Both the position numbers and the translations under genes were made by a program. DNA of 64,000 bases, taken from contig NC_088311.1 of assembly GCF_910592395.1 (NCBI RefSeq), positions 24,460,646-24,524,645 of the forward strand, read 5' to 3'. Below, piece after piece: positions 39,557-52,220 of the stretch; positions within the stretch are counted from its first letter, which is position 1, and each line of letters starts with the position of its first letter. The notes below the pieces were generated by a model. It was not told the DNA's origin, made no database searches, and was given only the letters and a program-made list of their open reading frames with translations. The stretch is from Lineus longissimus (Eukaryota; Nemertea; Pilidiophora; Heteronemertea; Lineidae).

Positions 39557-42506
39557 TCAGCTTAGTTCAAAGCCAGCACCAGATTCGATAGCATAGAGCA
39601 GCTTACTCCTCATGGTCTCCTCATCCCTGAACTCAGGCAGCTTGAGTAGGTTCATGCAGGTACTGGCCGTGGGCAGACGATCGCCCTCGCTGCCACCATA
39701 GTGGATACAGAATGCTGGATAGAGTTCCTGAAAGGGAGGAGATCAGATGAGGCAAGGGAGGCATTGGTTTGTGTAGGTTGTGTCCCCCAACCATCTTGTA
39801 CCATGCAACACTTTATACTCCCTAAGATGACAAGTCAAGCCAATCTTGCTTCGATCTTAAAGTGTTTACCACCTTATAATAGAGCCATGGTGTTGTTCTC
39901 CAGCTTACCTTGAAGCCAAGCAGTGGAGGTCGAGAACAGCTGGTAACAAATCGCAATAGGTGTCTCTTCTGCTGGTCAGTGAGCTCGCCGACAATCTTCC
40001 AGAAGGTTTTGATGACGGGATGGTCCGTGTTGTAACCACCTGCAAAGTCAAATGGGTATTACCTTTAAATTGTACCACATAAACTGGCAGGGAGGGGGGG
40101 GTGGATCATTAGTAAATAGTTTGACCAGCATTTAGCATTTTGGTCACAGGTCTTGTATTGGGCTCCAACTTTGGCCTTGAAAAAGAAGTGTATGATGACT
40201 TCTGCTTTGCCCAGCACAGGGAGTAGAGTATCAAGCCCACCACACGTACCAGGTAGAGGCAATGCCAGGCATCAAACCCACCACGAGACACACCTAACCA
40301 AAACATACACTTGACTTACCAGAGTAATTTGTGTGTTGCTTGAGATCGTCCACATCAACGGGAATGTGAGCTCCCGAGACGAGAACTTGCAGTTCGTTCT
40401 GGTCAAACATCCTCAACCACTCAAGGTTTATCACGTCTGCTAGGCCTTGGCGAAATGCATTACACTGGGCTCGTATCTAGAATAGTAGAATAGAAGAATA
40501 AATCATGGCTTTTCTAACAGGAAGACTGCTGATTGAGTGGTGGAGTTAGTAATACAGAGCCCAGGCCTGAAACCATGCAGTTTCGTCATGGGTGGTGATG
40601 GTGAGTGTGGTAACAGGGAGCAAGGAGATATAACAGTACTGCATCAGAAAGGAACAAGGGGCCAGGTCTCGTGTATAACTTTGATGGATTATAACTTGTA
40701 TCACTGAAATAACTATGTTAGTACTGCCTAACTTCACTGATGAGGAATTCATTGAAAATGTCCATATTTTCAGAAATCAAAACTGAGTAACTTATTTTTG
40801 TTTGTATGTTACCTGCTTATTTAGCCTGTAGTCTGCTACCCTGTGAATGTACTCGATTCGGTTTAAACTGGTCACTGCAATATCTCGTCCGCCTGGCACC
40901 AACTCTTCATGCTGGAAATGTAAACAAAACATCTCAAATTCTATGCAAATTTGCTCATCAGCTTCATCAAATATTTATAAGGCTCGCCTTTAGATCATTG
41001 GCTAAAGACAATTGGCCATATTTTAATCCAGAAAATCTGGGCCCAGTTGCTCCAAATTAGAATTCAACCCAATGACAAATCGTCCTTCATTCAGTATCTG
41101 ACTTGCTTGCCAGTAAAACCATCCTTTATTGAGTATCTGAACTGCTCCCCGTTATAGAAGTAGAGACGCCACATACCACTGTTTCACCAAGAACATTGTT
41201 GGTGACGGTGAAGTCCAATTCAAGCTGTGACACATCTCCTTCATAGTTCTTCAGGTACAACAGATTCCTGAAAGACACATCAAAGAATTACGCACCGCTG
41301 CCTTTAGTGTAGAAACCACACCGTTAGTATCCAAAGATAGGAGGCTGCTCCATTTCTAAAAACTCTGAGGACACAGAATCACCTGGGCCGGCGATGGTCA
41401 GCGCTATGAACAATACATTGAATCAACTATAGTCACCTGGTTCAAGGTTGAAAATTGGGGGAATGATTCCCAGCTATACCAAGAGCATCTTGCCAAATCC
41501 ACTACATGGTTGGCAGAGATTTAAACTCAAAACCAACAACTGACGTACACTGGACGAAAAAGTTGTGACTTACTTGTAGACCTCTGGATCTAGTGAAGCT
41601 AAATGATGTATGTCAACATCACCGCTGTGCCGACTCAAGATCTTAGACAAGAAGAATGCAGCGAAGGGTAACTCAACCAGCATGTTCTCATAGAGGGCCT
41701 GGAAACGAGGTTTCAAATGTTAATAGAGAACATGGATGAGAAAACGTGCATGTTAGTTAAGTAGGTAATGGTTGTAGTGTCTGATTCGCTCCACCAAGAG
41801 TCAAAATGGAGTCTATACTTTGTTCATTGACTTTTATCTGTCACTGAAATTCCCTATCTTTCTATGCGTTACCTTCCCAAGAATCCTCCCCATGAAGAAG
41901 TAATGCACCGTGAAGTTATCGGCTATCAGGTTAGCATGTGGGTTCGGATACATTGAACGTTCCATCGTCGTTTTGAAGAAGCCTCGGTTTGGATCAAACG
42001 ATGTTTTCAATAATTCTGACAAGAACTCTCTGAAGACTCCTCCCCCATCTATTCCAGCTTCATCAAGCCCGGCAAAGTTCACCAGTTGGACCCGCATCCG
42101 TAACTTGAGATTAGGCTCTGAAATACCAAATTACAATTTCATAAAATATGAATACAAAGTCATTCTTTGAGTTCTAAATTAGCATGAATATGACTGGCTG
42201 GTCAACAAAATATTTTACATGTAGGTATCACTATCAAGAATCTGTACAAGTTTCAGGTAATTTCTGATCACCAACCCTATGCCAGTTGACTCAAATGTGC
42301 TCAATCCTACTCACTCTTTGAAATTCATGTTAACCACACATGATTTTTTTAACTTTTCAAAAGTCTTGCTTACCATTTTCAACGGAGAGTTTCTCAAATG
42401 CATCCTCGTAGAGGTAATTCCTGCGTATCATACAATTAATGACCTGTCCGCTACCGAAGTCATGCATCTCGCTCTGGCTCTCCTGTTTGTCTTTCAACAG
42501 GAGCTT
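39557..42506 (-). other. UBE3C: HECT catalytic domain of UBE3C
   Basis: The last eight exons carry the bilobal HECT domain. The N-lobe holds [14 protein letters not shown] and [21 protein letters not shown], which form the E2-binding region. The C-lobe holds [11 protein letters not shown] and the thioester loop [14 protein letters not shown]. The catalytic Cys, 32 residues from the C-terminus, is intact. Confidence 0.93.
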
Positions 42507-45500
42507 CTGAAAAATCTGAAATGAGATGAAAAAGAATGTCATCCAGGAGAGCTAACTTTATAGGGAGGAAGCAATTTGAATAGAAGGGGGCCACTAATAG
42601 GCCTATTACAGGTAAAGTAGGGCAATTGTACAGGTGCCCTACACATACAAAGTATGATCCCAAACAAATATTTGCATTTCTCTGGTGTACCCTACAGGCA
42701 GGTGTTACTCCCCTTCTTACAGTCTCAAAGTCAAGAGGGGCCGACTCACTTTGACGCGCTCATGGAAAGGTACCACAAATGGTAGCTCGGTCAAGATGGT
42801 GAGATTCCTAGCTTCAGTCGTCGACAACGGAGGACCCTCGTCTTCCACCTTAAAGTTAGGATTCCGATTCAAAATACTCAGATCCCCAAATCTCCTGTGG
42901 ACGAACACGTTGTTGGTTGCAGAGTATAACTGTGAGGGCTGAAGAAAGATGAGGTAAAATTGAGCACAATATGACAGTAAAATATCGTGGTCATTACAAG
43001 GTTCTCACAGTGGTTACTCTGCCTCCTCTCATAAAGGTGTTTTTCTTGAACCAACTGATGATTTTTTAACTTGACTCCTTTGTCATGAAAGTTACGGATT
43101 CATAAGATCTTTTATGAAGAAGCTTACCTTATCAGCCTGTATACTGACTCTGTTTGACAACCAGTGACCATCAGGGCAGAAGGACTTCCGTCGATCTCTG
43201 GCGTACAGCTGCTTGACGAGCTGCACGGTCACCTGGAACAAAGGACACACTCAATCATGAGTGAACACCTGGCAGGATTTACTCCTCATACACAAAACAG
43301 GGGTGATCCATACTGAGCCAACATTTCAAAGTTAGCACAGTGAAACCAAACAGACCTGATCTCTCCGACATTCTGAGCAGGCGACGTTTCAAAAGTGTAC
43401 AATCTACAGTATGGAATCCATGACAGAATTCACATAATAGAATCTACTGAAACCTAAATCAAGAGAAATCACACCTACCTTGAATAAATAAGCCCAGGTT
43501 TCTGTTTGACTTTGCAACTCCTTATGCGACATGACTAGATCATTGGCCCAGATGCTCTTGAATGCTTTCCTGTAGTCGTCTGTGAGTGTGGGCTTGGAGT
43601 CTGGGTGGGCCAACTCAATGATACCCAGGCAGGCATCTCGCAGAGTCCGACTAATGGCCACCAACTCGGGGATGGCAAATGGTAATCTGGTTGCAGAATC
43701 TGCAGCTTCATAAAAGAAACAATGAACAATCTATCAATAAAGGCACAAAATGACACCACAACTTTGGTACTAAAACAAAGTAATGATACGTATGAATTAT
43801 ACTTAACGACACATACAGGTGCGAAATTCATCAACTTAAACATTGATACCAGAGATTCATTGAGTAACAATGACCGTTGAGAGACTCACTTTCGTTTTCT
43901 CCAAAGAACTCGGCATCATGCAGCGTGAGAATGGATGAACAGAACATGGAGCAGAAGACAGAGAGAACTGGAACAATGCGGTTCATTTCATCCAATGTCA
44001 TGGAGAGGCCTCGCGACAGGAGTTGTAGGAGCGCTGTGTGCGAGCTGAAACAGAGAAGAGAACACACTTCAGATATGAGAACCAAATCGAAAGTCATATT
44101 TCCTGTGGATTGTCAATTATTTGAGAACTTCCAACACTTTTCAAGCCAAACAGTATTGTAAGTGTTATCATAAGCCAAAATGGATCTTGGTGCAACTCCC
44201 CTGATTACTCACCCTGTGTTGATATTCTTGGCAGTCATCGAGACACAGATTTGCCAAAGATTCCGAATAAATGATGAATTAAACGCGAGAGAATACAATA
44301 ATTTTGCTTTGTGAACGATGATCTTGTGTTTCTGCATGAGAGTGTGACAGATCGTACAAACAGCCAGCACGGTCGAGGGTCGAGGGTCTCTCTGCACCGC
44401 TAACACCATGCATCGGATCAGTTTGGGGTCGTCAAGGCAGCGTAAACATTCCTCTTTCACTGCTGGAAGTCCAGTCAAAGAGAGGTCCTGAAATTAAAAT
44501 GCTTAAAATGTGGCAAGGAACTAAGTTAAGCAGTGTAAAGAGGTCATCAATTGCCTCAGAATCATCAATTTTTGACTCAAAGTATTATTTGTCTTGCTTA
44601 CATCACAGTCCATTTGATTATCATCTTCATCATCAGAATCCTCATCATCAGGATGTAACTGCAGAGAGGGCAGCTCATTGGTTAACACTTGCAGAACTTG
44701 CAAGTACTTGATCACATCAGCGTCTGACAGAGAATCTGCAGAGAAAACAAGCTTTATAAGGAGACACCATGACAACAGGACCATAGCAACACCCATCACC
44801 AATGGTAGTTTCCACGCATTCTCAACCAATTCTCCATCAAACCAAACTGAGCACTCTTTGGTCAATTCCACTGACCTTCCAACTAAGGATGACTCATTTC
44901 TGGGGCTGAAAATAATCGCAAATTACTCGATGGGAACATTTACTCACCGAAATGTGGCTTACTAAGCTGGAGTACCGCATAGAGAAGCCAGGGTGATGCT
45001 GGTACTGAGAGGGTGGGTGTCTTGACTCCCTGCTCCGTGTCCTCAATGATATCGGGCAAGAGAGTGTGGAGGAAGGCGATGAATGGAAAGGGCGCATCCG
45101 TCATGGCTGCCAGGGCGGGGATTAGAAATTGATGGATTTGATCGGAGTACTCCTGGCAGAAGAATTCACGACAAAAACTGCATAGTATGATATTCCTGGA
45201 AAGAAATTCAACATATTCGTTTAATTACAAATGCTAAGAAGTTCCAGATAAGTTCAGTGTTTGAGTTAAATACCATTACATTCCTTTTTAATTTTCAGAA
45301 TTCACAAAGTCTTCAGTCACAAATTTTTTTACAGTAAGACATGAAGGTTTTTCCAGCATTTTTCACATTAAAAAGAAACCATTTATCTCTTATCAACCAT
45401 TCCCAACCCTTTTTCTTTCTTTGCCAAGCAACTATCTGCCCGAATGAAATTAATCTTCACAAAACTTGGAAGAAAAATTCAATAACAGGGAAAAAGACAA

Positions 45501-47727
45501 TATTTACTGCTGTTTGTTATGTAAACTAACCTTATGTTTTGGTCTGCACTTTCCGTCACAATTTGTAATGGTTTTATTGTGAGCAGAAACAGATTATGTG
45601 CCACAGGAACTGGGGGATTGGGGCTCCTCTCTAAGCCAGAGGGCACCCGGTACTCCAAGATATTCCTAAGGCTTGTCAGGTAACCTTTTCCCACGAGATA
45701 AACCATGATGTGTTCGACTATCTGCTTCGCTGTCCCTCCACCAGGGTCCTTAACGTGTTTTGCATAGGTCTGCGGGTCTGTGAAGACCTCCAACATCCGC
45801 ATAGGCACTGCCAGCGGTGCAGAAGAACTGGCAATGGTTTCAAGATACCTGAAATTTAAGGGAAGGTGTCATGAGTTTGATCTGCAACAGCATTTGGTCA
45901 TGATCCCTACAATGACTTTCACTAGAATCTTGAAACAAGTAGCCTACCAGCCCATGCGCCTTCAATCAGAAACCGAAACAAGTGTGCGCAACAACAATGC
46001 TGTTCTGCCAAAAAATCTCCAACATACCTGCAACAGAGTACAAGTAGATGTTTGATCTGGAATAGTGTACTGTCACCCTGCTCCTCTTGTATAGTGCCGA
46101 GAATGAGCTCTCTCTGCTTCAAGATGATCTGGCAGAGGTTTGTCTGAAAAAGATCATCCAGGAACAGCGCTATGAAAGCAGTCACACTCAACAGAGCGAC
46201 TGGCTGAAAAGGATATTGATCCGAGTTACTTGGCAAACTGAAAGGTCTAACAGGGAGATAAGTGACATGTGGTTAGACTGCACCAGGCTTATTATCAGGA
46301 GGGCGTGGGTTCAACCCTCACAAAGACCACTGTTGTTTCATCTCTTCAATAAGTTACCTGACTCTAGATCGCTCTGTCCATGGAATGAGGCAAGAAACAG
46401 TAGGACAGTAGGTTGAGATAGACACCTCTTATACAACATAAACAGAGACACTGCAGGCTGGCCCTGATTGGGGTAGACTGCCTCCCACACAGGAGAAGAG
46501 GGGATCTACTAACATACTATACATATTGAGCTTACCAATCTTTGGCTGTCCGTTGCATCTGAGTAGAAGAAGAGTAACTTTTTTGTCAAAAGGTGGAGTT
46601 CCATGTACGTCTGCTTCCTCTGGGTCTTGGTGAAAACAGCATCAAATCTTTCTCTTTCAACATTTTTCTGAAAAGGGTGTCAAACTGATATAAACAGTTC
46701 AATGCTAATCACATGAGACTGTGGTTGAACGTGGAATTACAACTGACTTTTCACCTTAGTTTAACATATTGTACATGTACTATTATTATATTCCTTGTTA
46801 TTTCAACCCCTTTAAAAGATCTGCGATTTGGATCAAATTTAAATGACATCACAATGACACAAGTGATCTCATTGCAAAAGAATTGAATGAATATAATGAT
46901 TAAAACATTTTGTCCAAAGTCGCCATGGAGTGTGACCAACCTGTGAAGCCCTTGTTGTAGCACCTCTGTAGAATGACTGGATCTTTATTGCACTGCTCAG
47001 CCTCTTCCTTTGGTCCTTAAAAGACGACGGTAGAATTCATTGTTTACACGTCATAACGATTATTGATAATATGATAAAAGATGAAGAAGAAATGGAATCG
47101 TGAATTTTGTCTTAAACTTTTAGTTAATGTCTTTATCTAAGCCAGGGGCCATTTCTGTCTTCCTTGAATCATATAAAATATAAATAGAGGTGAAGGAATT
47201 CTGAAATCAAACTGGATATAACTTGACCCCTAATTGCTCCCATCACTGCAATCCTCTTGGATCTCTGATGATACCTACCTCGCGTTTCTGCCTCTCTTTT
47301 TGGTTCCTCAGTAAAAGGTCTGCTGTCTGGTCCTAAAACGTAAGAAAAATTGACAAGCTGGTATTATCACGTGCGGCTGGTTCGTATCATGAGTGACGTA
47401 ACTTTTATTTACAACAATTAATAACGCGTCGAGGGTCGGACACAGCGTTCTCTGTGGCTTCATACACATAACATCTCCCTTCTTAAAGATGAATTTAAAA
47501 AAAACACATTAAAGAAACTTTAAAAAATAAAAATATGCAAGTCAGGGGAGAGGGGGCAGGAACAATACATGAACAGTCATGACAGTGCAGGAATGGACTT
47601 TATTTTCTGGTCACTTTGATGAATATTTTTGAATAACTAACCACTCTAGTCAGGCACCTACCTTTCTACTAGCTCCTCGCAAAGATTGGAGGGGTTTTCT
47701 TCGAAAATCACCCTCAAAACTGAACAT
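39557..47727 (-). CDS. UBE3C: HECT-type E3 ubiquitin ligase UBE3C
   Basis: Twenty-one coding exons, minus strand: 47727-47662, 47332-47279, 47015-46941, 46667-46536, 46203-46028, 45848-45531, 45195-44948, 44735-44602, 44487-44213, 44044-43890, 43699-43479, 43232-43128, 42938-42750, 42506-42374, 42117-41873, 41698-41574, 41267-41177, 40911-40813, 40476-40320, 40039-39909, 39727-39557. All phases agree and give 1,099 residues (human about 1,083). It opens with MFSFEGDF as in vertebrates. An IQ motif (IKIQSFYRG) is near residue 50, an acidic patch ([10 protein letters not shown]) is in the exon at 44735, and the HECT domain is about 740-1099. The catalytic Cys is near 1067 in [12 protein letters not shown], and the C-terminus is GFELS. 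UBE3C binds the proteasome and extends ubiquitin chains on stalled substrates. The exon 43699 acceptor has a nearby alternative AG. Confidence 0.97.
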
Positions 47728-47939
47728 TTTGTACAGCTTTTTCTGACGAAAATTTTGTTTTCTTTGCTGAATTGTTGTCGTCGTTGGTCTTGACACTCTT
47801 CCACTCTGATTGAACTTGTTCCACTTACACCGTGAATATGATCCAGTGTGTCGGTATCCGGTCTTTCCCAACCCAGTGTAAAGAGTCGCAGAACCCTAAG
47901 AGCAGCAACCCAATGAAGAGAAGCTGTTTAGGGAAAACG
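47728..47939 (-). other. UBE3C: UBE3C 5' UTR / upstream region
   Basis: A GTAAGT donor on the minus strand near 47827 suggests either a noncoding first exon or a short 5' UTR intron ending at an AG before the ATG at 47727. An in-frame upstream ATG at 47871 would add about 48 residues lacking conservation, so the MFSF start is preferred. Confidence 0.4.
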
Positions 47940-48483
47940 ATATGTAAAGAGCAAGCTCTAGTGAACTCACACAACTGTTTGACATTGGGGAGCCCCCCAA
48001 ACCCCCGTCCTTCTGACATATTTAGCCAGTACATTGGGGGATGAGTCCCCCAAACCCCCTCCCCGTTCTCTGAAAGTGACAGGTTTTAGCCAGTACATTG
48101 GGGGAAGGCCCCCTAACCCCCCCCCCCCCATTGGACTCTAAAAATAGAATTCCTTGGAGACGCTGAACCATAAGGCGCCATAAAGAAATAGTCCCCGCCC
48201 GCATAATATGTAAAGAGCAATCTCTAGTGAACTCACACAACTGTTTGACATGGGGGAGCCCCCCCAAACCCCCGTCCTTCTGACATATATAGCCAGTACA
48301 TTGGGGGATGAGTCCCCAAAACCCCCTCCCCCGTTCTCTCAAAGTGACAGGTTTTAGTCAGTACATTGGGGGGAAGGCCCCCCCCCACCCCCCCCCCCCC
48401 CCACCCCATTGGACTCTAAAAATTGAATTCCTTGGAGACGCTGAACAATAAGGCCCCATAAAGAAGTATGAGTCCCCGCCCCG
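47940..48483. repeat. Two tandem copies of a 266-bp unit with poly-C tracts
   Basis: Copy 1 (47940-48205) and copy 2 (48206-48483) both begin with ATATGTAAAGAGCAA and continue through CACACAACTGTTTGACAT. Within each copy a smaller block with AGCCAGTACATTGGGG occurs twice. C runs of up to about 16 bases occur in the second half. Confidence 0.93.
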
Positions 48484-48540
48484 GTAGCTGTCTCATATCT
48501 GCTGACAGAAGCAGCTCTTTGTGGTGAAATAATAATTGAA

Positions 48541-48913
48541 TGCATGTCATGACACCCAGGAGCTTTTTCTCATTTCTGAAACAGTTGCATGGTTGGAATG
48601 AATTTCCAAATCAGTCCGTCAAATCTCTATGCAATGAAAATTGAAATGTCACAACTGCCTCCACCGACGTTGTCCTGTATGTCCTAGCAGACGATTTTTA
48701 AATAAATGATGTGATTGATATACTTGTAGATTGGAATGAATTATTTCTTCAATGATATGATATGAAAGTTTAAAACCCTCTGACATGTCTGAGTACAAAA
48801 ATGCAGAGGCAAGACACATCATGCATGTCATGACACCCAGAAGCTCAATTTCTCATTTCTGAAGCAGTTGCATGGTTGGAATGAATTTCCAAATCAGTCC
48901 GTCAAATCTCTAT
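48541..48913. repeat. Direct repeat of about 90 bp, 281 bp apart
   Basis: TGCATGTCATGACACCCAG begins both copies (48541-48630 and 48822-48913), with only a few differences to CAAATCTCTAT at the end. A TAGCAGACGATTTTTAAATA motif between the copies recurs near 57093, so this is interspersed repeat DNA. Confidence 0.9.
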
Positions 48914-49765
48914 CCAAATGGAACTTTAAGACCACTCTATATTTGTGCAGTAGTGTTAAAACTGACTTTTTTGAAGTAAAGTACGTAAATCGAGAAGGGG
49001 ACGTTTTCTTTGTCTTAGAATTATTCAGGACGAAATGTATAACATTTGGGGTTTTTCGTGATTGTCCGGCCCAATTGGCAATATTGCCATTTGGGATGGT
49101 GAACAGAGCTAGGAGCAAATGCGACGCTTATGATTTATTTAAAGAAATAAAATGCCCGATTTAACATCCTGCAGAATCAGGGGAATCGGGCGTTTCCAGT
49201 GATATACGACACAAATGGATTGTCCTCATGCATTCACTTTGGAAACTTTAGATAGCGCAAGCATCGATCGATGGCGCTAGCCTTCTCCAGGCATAGGCCC
49301 CTGAATGCTAATTAGCGGGATTATCGGGCTAAACAATGGGATTAGCTAGGAAATAATATATAGGGAGTTAAAAAACTTGAACTTGAATTAAAAATGTTTT
49401 GCCATGTGTGAATACTACTGGTTATAAATTTCAACAATCATGTTACGTCACGTAGACTCGTTTGAAAATACCACAAAAGCCAAGTTTCCGCGAAGTTATG
49501 TCACTTGTTGTCCGACTCCTTATCACCCGACCGTGATCTCAGTATTTGACCAATCAGCTTTAAATCGTGAGCATTTTCGTGTATGGGTCAATGAATTTGA
49601 TTGAAAATCACAATTTGAATAGATGAGTGGTTTGGTAACCTCTCTGACGTAACCTACTCAATACGAGCCGTTGAATTTGACTGTGCTCTTGGTATGACAC
49701 ACCGGTTTTGGGAACACAAGCGTTCAGTTGTGTCGACGCCTAGTCGAAGCACTGGTTCAATATTG
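48914..49765. other. Unannotated sequence; possible start of a plus-strand transcript at its right end
   Basis: No coding frame is recognised. Near 49440 there is a CRE-like TTACGTCACGTAG. At 49765 a good donor (TATTG/GTGAGT) could end a noncoding first exon. Confidence 0.35.
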
Positions 49766-49871
49766 GTGAGTTCAGCCTGATTTCTCCACAACTTTTTCTC
49801 CCCAAATTTTGCGACTATTGTCTGATACAATGTACAATCTTATCTTATCTTTTCATTTTCATTTCTTGCAG

Positions 49872-49951
49872 ACGCCAGACACGTTGTCCTGTCTAGCACA
49901 CCCAATGCTGCCCAACCGGTTTATCACAAGATACGACATGAACACCACGTG
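49872..49951 (+). CDS. Candidate 80-nt exon of an unidentified plus-strand gene
   Basis: CTTGCAG precedes and GTGAGT follows an 80-nt segment. It contains an ATG at 49905 opening MLPNRFITRYDMNTTW up to the donor. With the donor at 49765 this makes a plausible two-exon 5' end. The next strong acceptor (CATCTCTGCAG) is directly against a hAT-like MITE, so the rest of the gene cannot be followed. I do not recognise the peptide. Confidence 0.3.
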
Positions 49952-50026
49952 GTGAGTTATTTTTCTCTATCGAAACTTCCTTTATCGCACATACATGTAT
50001 TCTTTTGAAACTTCTCATCTCTGCAG

Positions 50027-50215
50027 CAGTGGCGGATCCAGAACTTGGGAAAGAAGCGGGGGTGGGGGGGGGGGGGGGGGCGCTGCCCCACCAATGAGAA
50101 CTCATGATAGAGCAAAAGGTGCAATCCTGAAAATGAGGGGGAGGGTTCTTGAGGAGAGGTGCCCTAAAAATATCAAAGATGGATGACTCATGCGGTACCC
50201 CTAAATCCGCCACTG
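50027..50215. mobile_element. hAT-like MITE, 189 bp
   Basis: The terminal inverted repeats are CAGTGGCGGATCCAG at the left and the complement of CTAAATCCGCCACTG at the right. The CAGTGGCGGAT terminus is widespread among animal hAT-type MITEs. The 8-bp flanks do not match well, so the duplication has decayed or the edges were altered. The interior has a long G run. Confidence 0.75.
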
Positions 50216-50932
50216 CTGTTCTGAATAATTCCACACTCGGCTCAGCTGACCTTTGAAAGGAGGACACTGTTAGCCCATACCCTATCTATGGTACTATATC
50301 GTTCTGGTAGCAAGAAAATGAGACGATCGGTCATGTCTGCCATGTTTTATGACGTCACACGCCACGTACTTGGTGCAATGTGTCACGTGCTCATAACACA
50401 TTCTATCTCTGAACCAATCAGCCCTTGATACTGTGACATGTGATATGTATGATGAGGACCTTGACCGGATCAGAATGATAAGGCATACAGTCGAAGTAGT
50501 TCAGAGACATTTACATGAAGACATGACAGAAATTACCAATCGTCTCATTTCACCTCTGTGCTGCCAACTTCAGAGCTTTAATAAACCCTGCCAGTTGTTC
50601 CCAGGCCTGTGTTATGAAATGACCATGGTTTAGTGATATGCCTACCCCCTCTTGTATTCAGTGGTATTAAATGGACAACTGTGGCGTGAGATATGGTGGT
50701 TTTTCCTACAAAAATGGCTTCCAGTAGAACCGTGACTTCTCAGTCCAAACAGGAAAATTGAAATACATCATTGAACTGCAATAAACAGTGCATAACCTTA
50801 GGCCTGCCTGACTTTCATGGGTCATGTCCAAAACTGCCTCGCACACTGGCGAAAATCGTTATTTGAGATAAGTGGAGGCGCATGGTGACAAGCAGAGGTT
50901 TTATCCTCCTGGCCAGGTAAATCCCACGCCCA
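50216..50932. other. No gene recognised
   Basis: A 66-codon plus-strand frame at 50433-50633 has no family resemblance. A GGTGGTTTTTCCTACAAA stretch near 50695 resembles one arm of the foldback at 23406-23570. Confidence 0.4.
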
Positions 50933-51240
50933 GGTTGTCCCTTTAAAGCTGACATGCATGCATAAAAACCCTAACGACAAAATTAGAAAAGACGGAAAGG
51001 ATGAAGTGGCGAGGGTTCCGAGTTCGAACCCGCTCGAGGAATATTTTTTCTTTTTTTCTTTCTCTGTGACCTGTCTCGTCAATGAACTTGTGTTTGTGCA
51101 GTCAAGTGAGACCTGTCGCTGGTCGTCTATCATGTTTCAGGTGCAGTTTGTCGTTTGTTGGTCGGGCGTTTGTGTTTTCTAACTTGGTCGTTTGGGGTTT
51201 TTATGCATGCATGTCACCTTTAAGTATGTTTTGGCGTGGT
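50933..51240. mobile_element. Foldback element with tRNA-like box B, about 308 bp
   Basis: Inverted ends of about 55 bp share TTTTTATGCATGCATGTCA and CACGCC/GGCGTG at the outside. The interior contains a plus-strand GAGTTCGAACCCGC, matching the tRNA T-arm / polymerase III box B, followed by a pyrimidine-rich tract. No clear box A is seen. Confidence 0.75.
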
Positions 51241-51495
51241 CACGAAGATGATAAATGTGAATAATGACACCAATGCATTGGCCCTGCGGTCACGTGGTGG
51301 CTTTCAATGATATCCTTGTGCCGTCGTAGGAGGCTGCTGAAAGTCGCAGCAAAGCAGCAGCCAACAAAAGACTTGGGCTACTTAAAATGTCTTTCGGGAG
51401 CAGTAATAATCTGGTCACCATTGAGTTTTACCTATAGCTCTTATAAAGATGGTGTGGGAAGATAAATTTCGGCCATTTTGTTACCATTTTAATAT

Positions 51496-52220
51496 CTAAC
51501 TGTATGCGCCTGCTTAATCGCCCGCCCGCGAATTTTTTCCTGAATCTTTCGGGCAGTACACTCTACATTTGTACACAGGTTCTCAGCCAATCAGAATCCG
51601 ATAAATCTGTGTCGTCATCGAGGCGTCATCATGAAACTTAGAAGTAAGCTTGTATTGTTTTGTGCTTGTTAATCAAATTTGAGGCATACAGTATAAAAAT
51701 ACACTGGAGGAAGACCATACACACGAGGCAGTATCGAAAGACAAGTCTCATTGCAGAGAATCATATTCCTACTGTAGGAAGACCATTCACATGAGACAAG
51801 TCTCATTGTATATTCATGCTCAATATGATATCTGAAGGACTATCCCTTGGATCTTGGAGATGGGCTATTGTTATTGTCCTTTCTGTAGGTATGTTGCAGG
51901 CAGCAGAAATAACTCAAATATCTAACATCTAAATAACAAGGGAAAAGAAAGGCGTTATAAAAATAAAATCTAAAGTGTAAAAAAGAAAAAGAAAAATGTT
52001 GTCCACAACCGGATTCGAACTCGCGACCTTTGGATCGAACATCGTATTCTGCCATTTTTGACGAGCGCTCTACCAACTGCTCTAAAGTTTCTAAGAATTC
52101 TGACGTCATGTATTTGTCGAAATCTGATTGGCTGAAAGTCCCTGTACAAATGTACACTATAGTGCCCAAAAGGTTCAGGAAAAAAAATTCGCTACCCGCC
52201 CTTTTCAGATAGACAGTTAG
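51496..52220. mobile_element. Long foldback element carrying a tRNA-derived sequence, about 725 bp
   Basis: Ends CTAACTGT and ACAGTTAG are followed by about 120 bp of imperfect inverted repeat, including AATCTGATTGGCTG-type and TGTACAAATGTA blocks in both arms. The interior carries a minus-strand tRNA-like sequence (51990-52085). I see no transposase frame, so it is non-autonomous. Confidence 0.8.
51990..52085 (-). other. tRNA-like / SINE head with box A and box B
   Basis: Read on the minus strand, GAGCAGTTGGTAGAGCGCTC matches a tRNA D-arm (box A) and AGTTCGAATCCGG matches the T-arm (box B). The anticodon region between them is distorted and carries extra bases, so this is a tRNA-derived promoter and not a functional tRNA. 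A T/C-rich tail follows. Confidence 0.75.

Noticed and set aside
51990-52085. A functional tRNA gene
   Set aside because: Box A and box B are good, but the anticodon arm and acceptor stem do not fold with normal lengths, and the sequence sits inside a foldback element.
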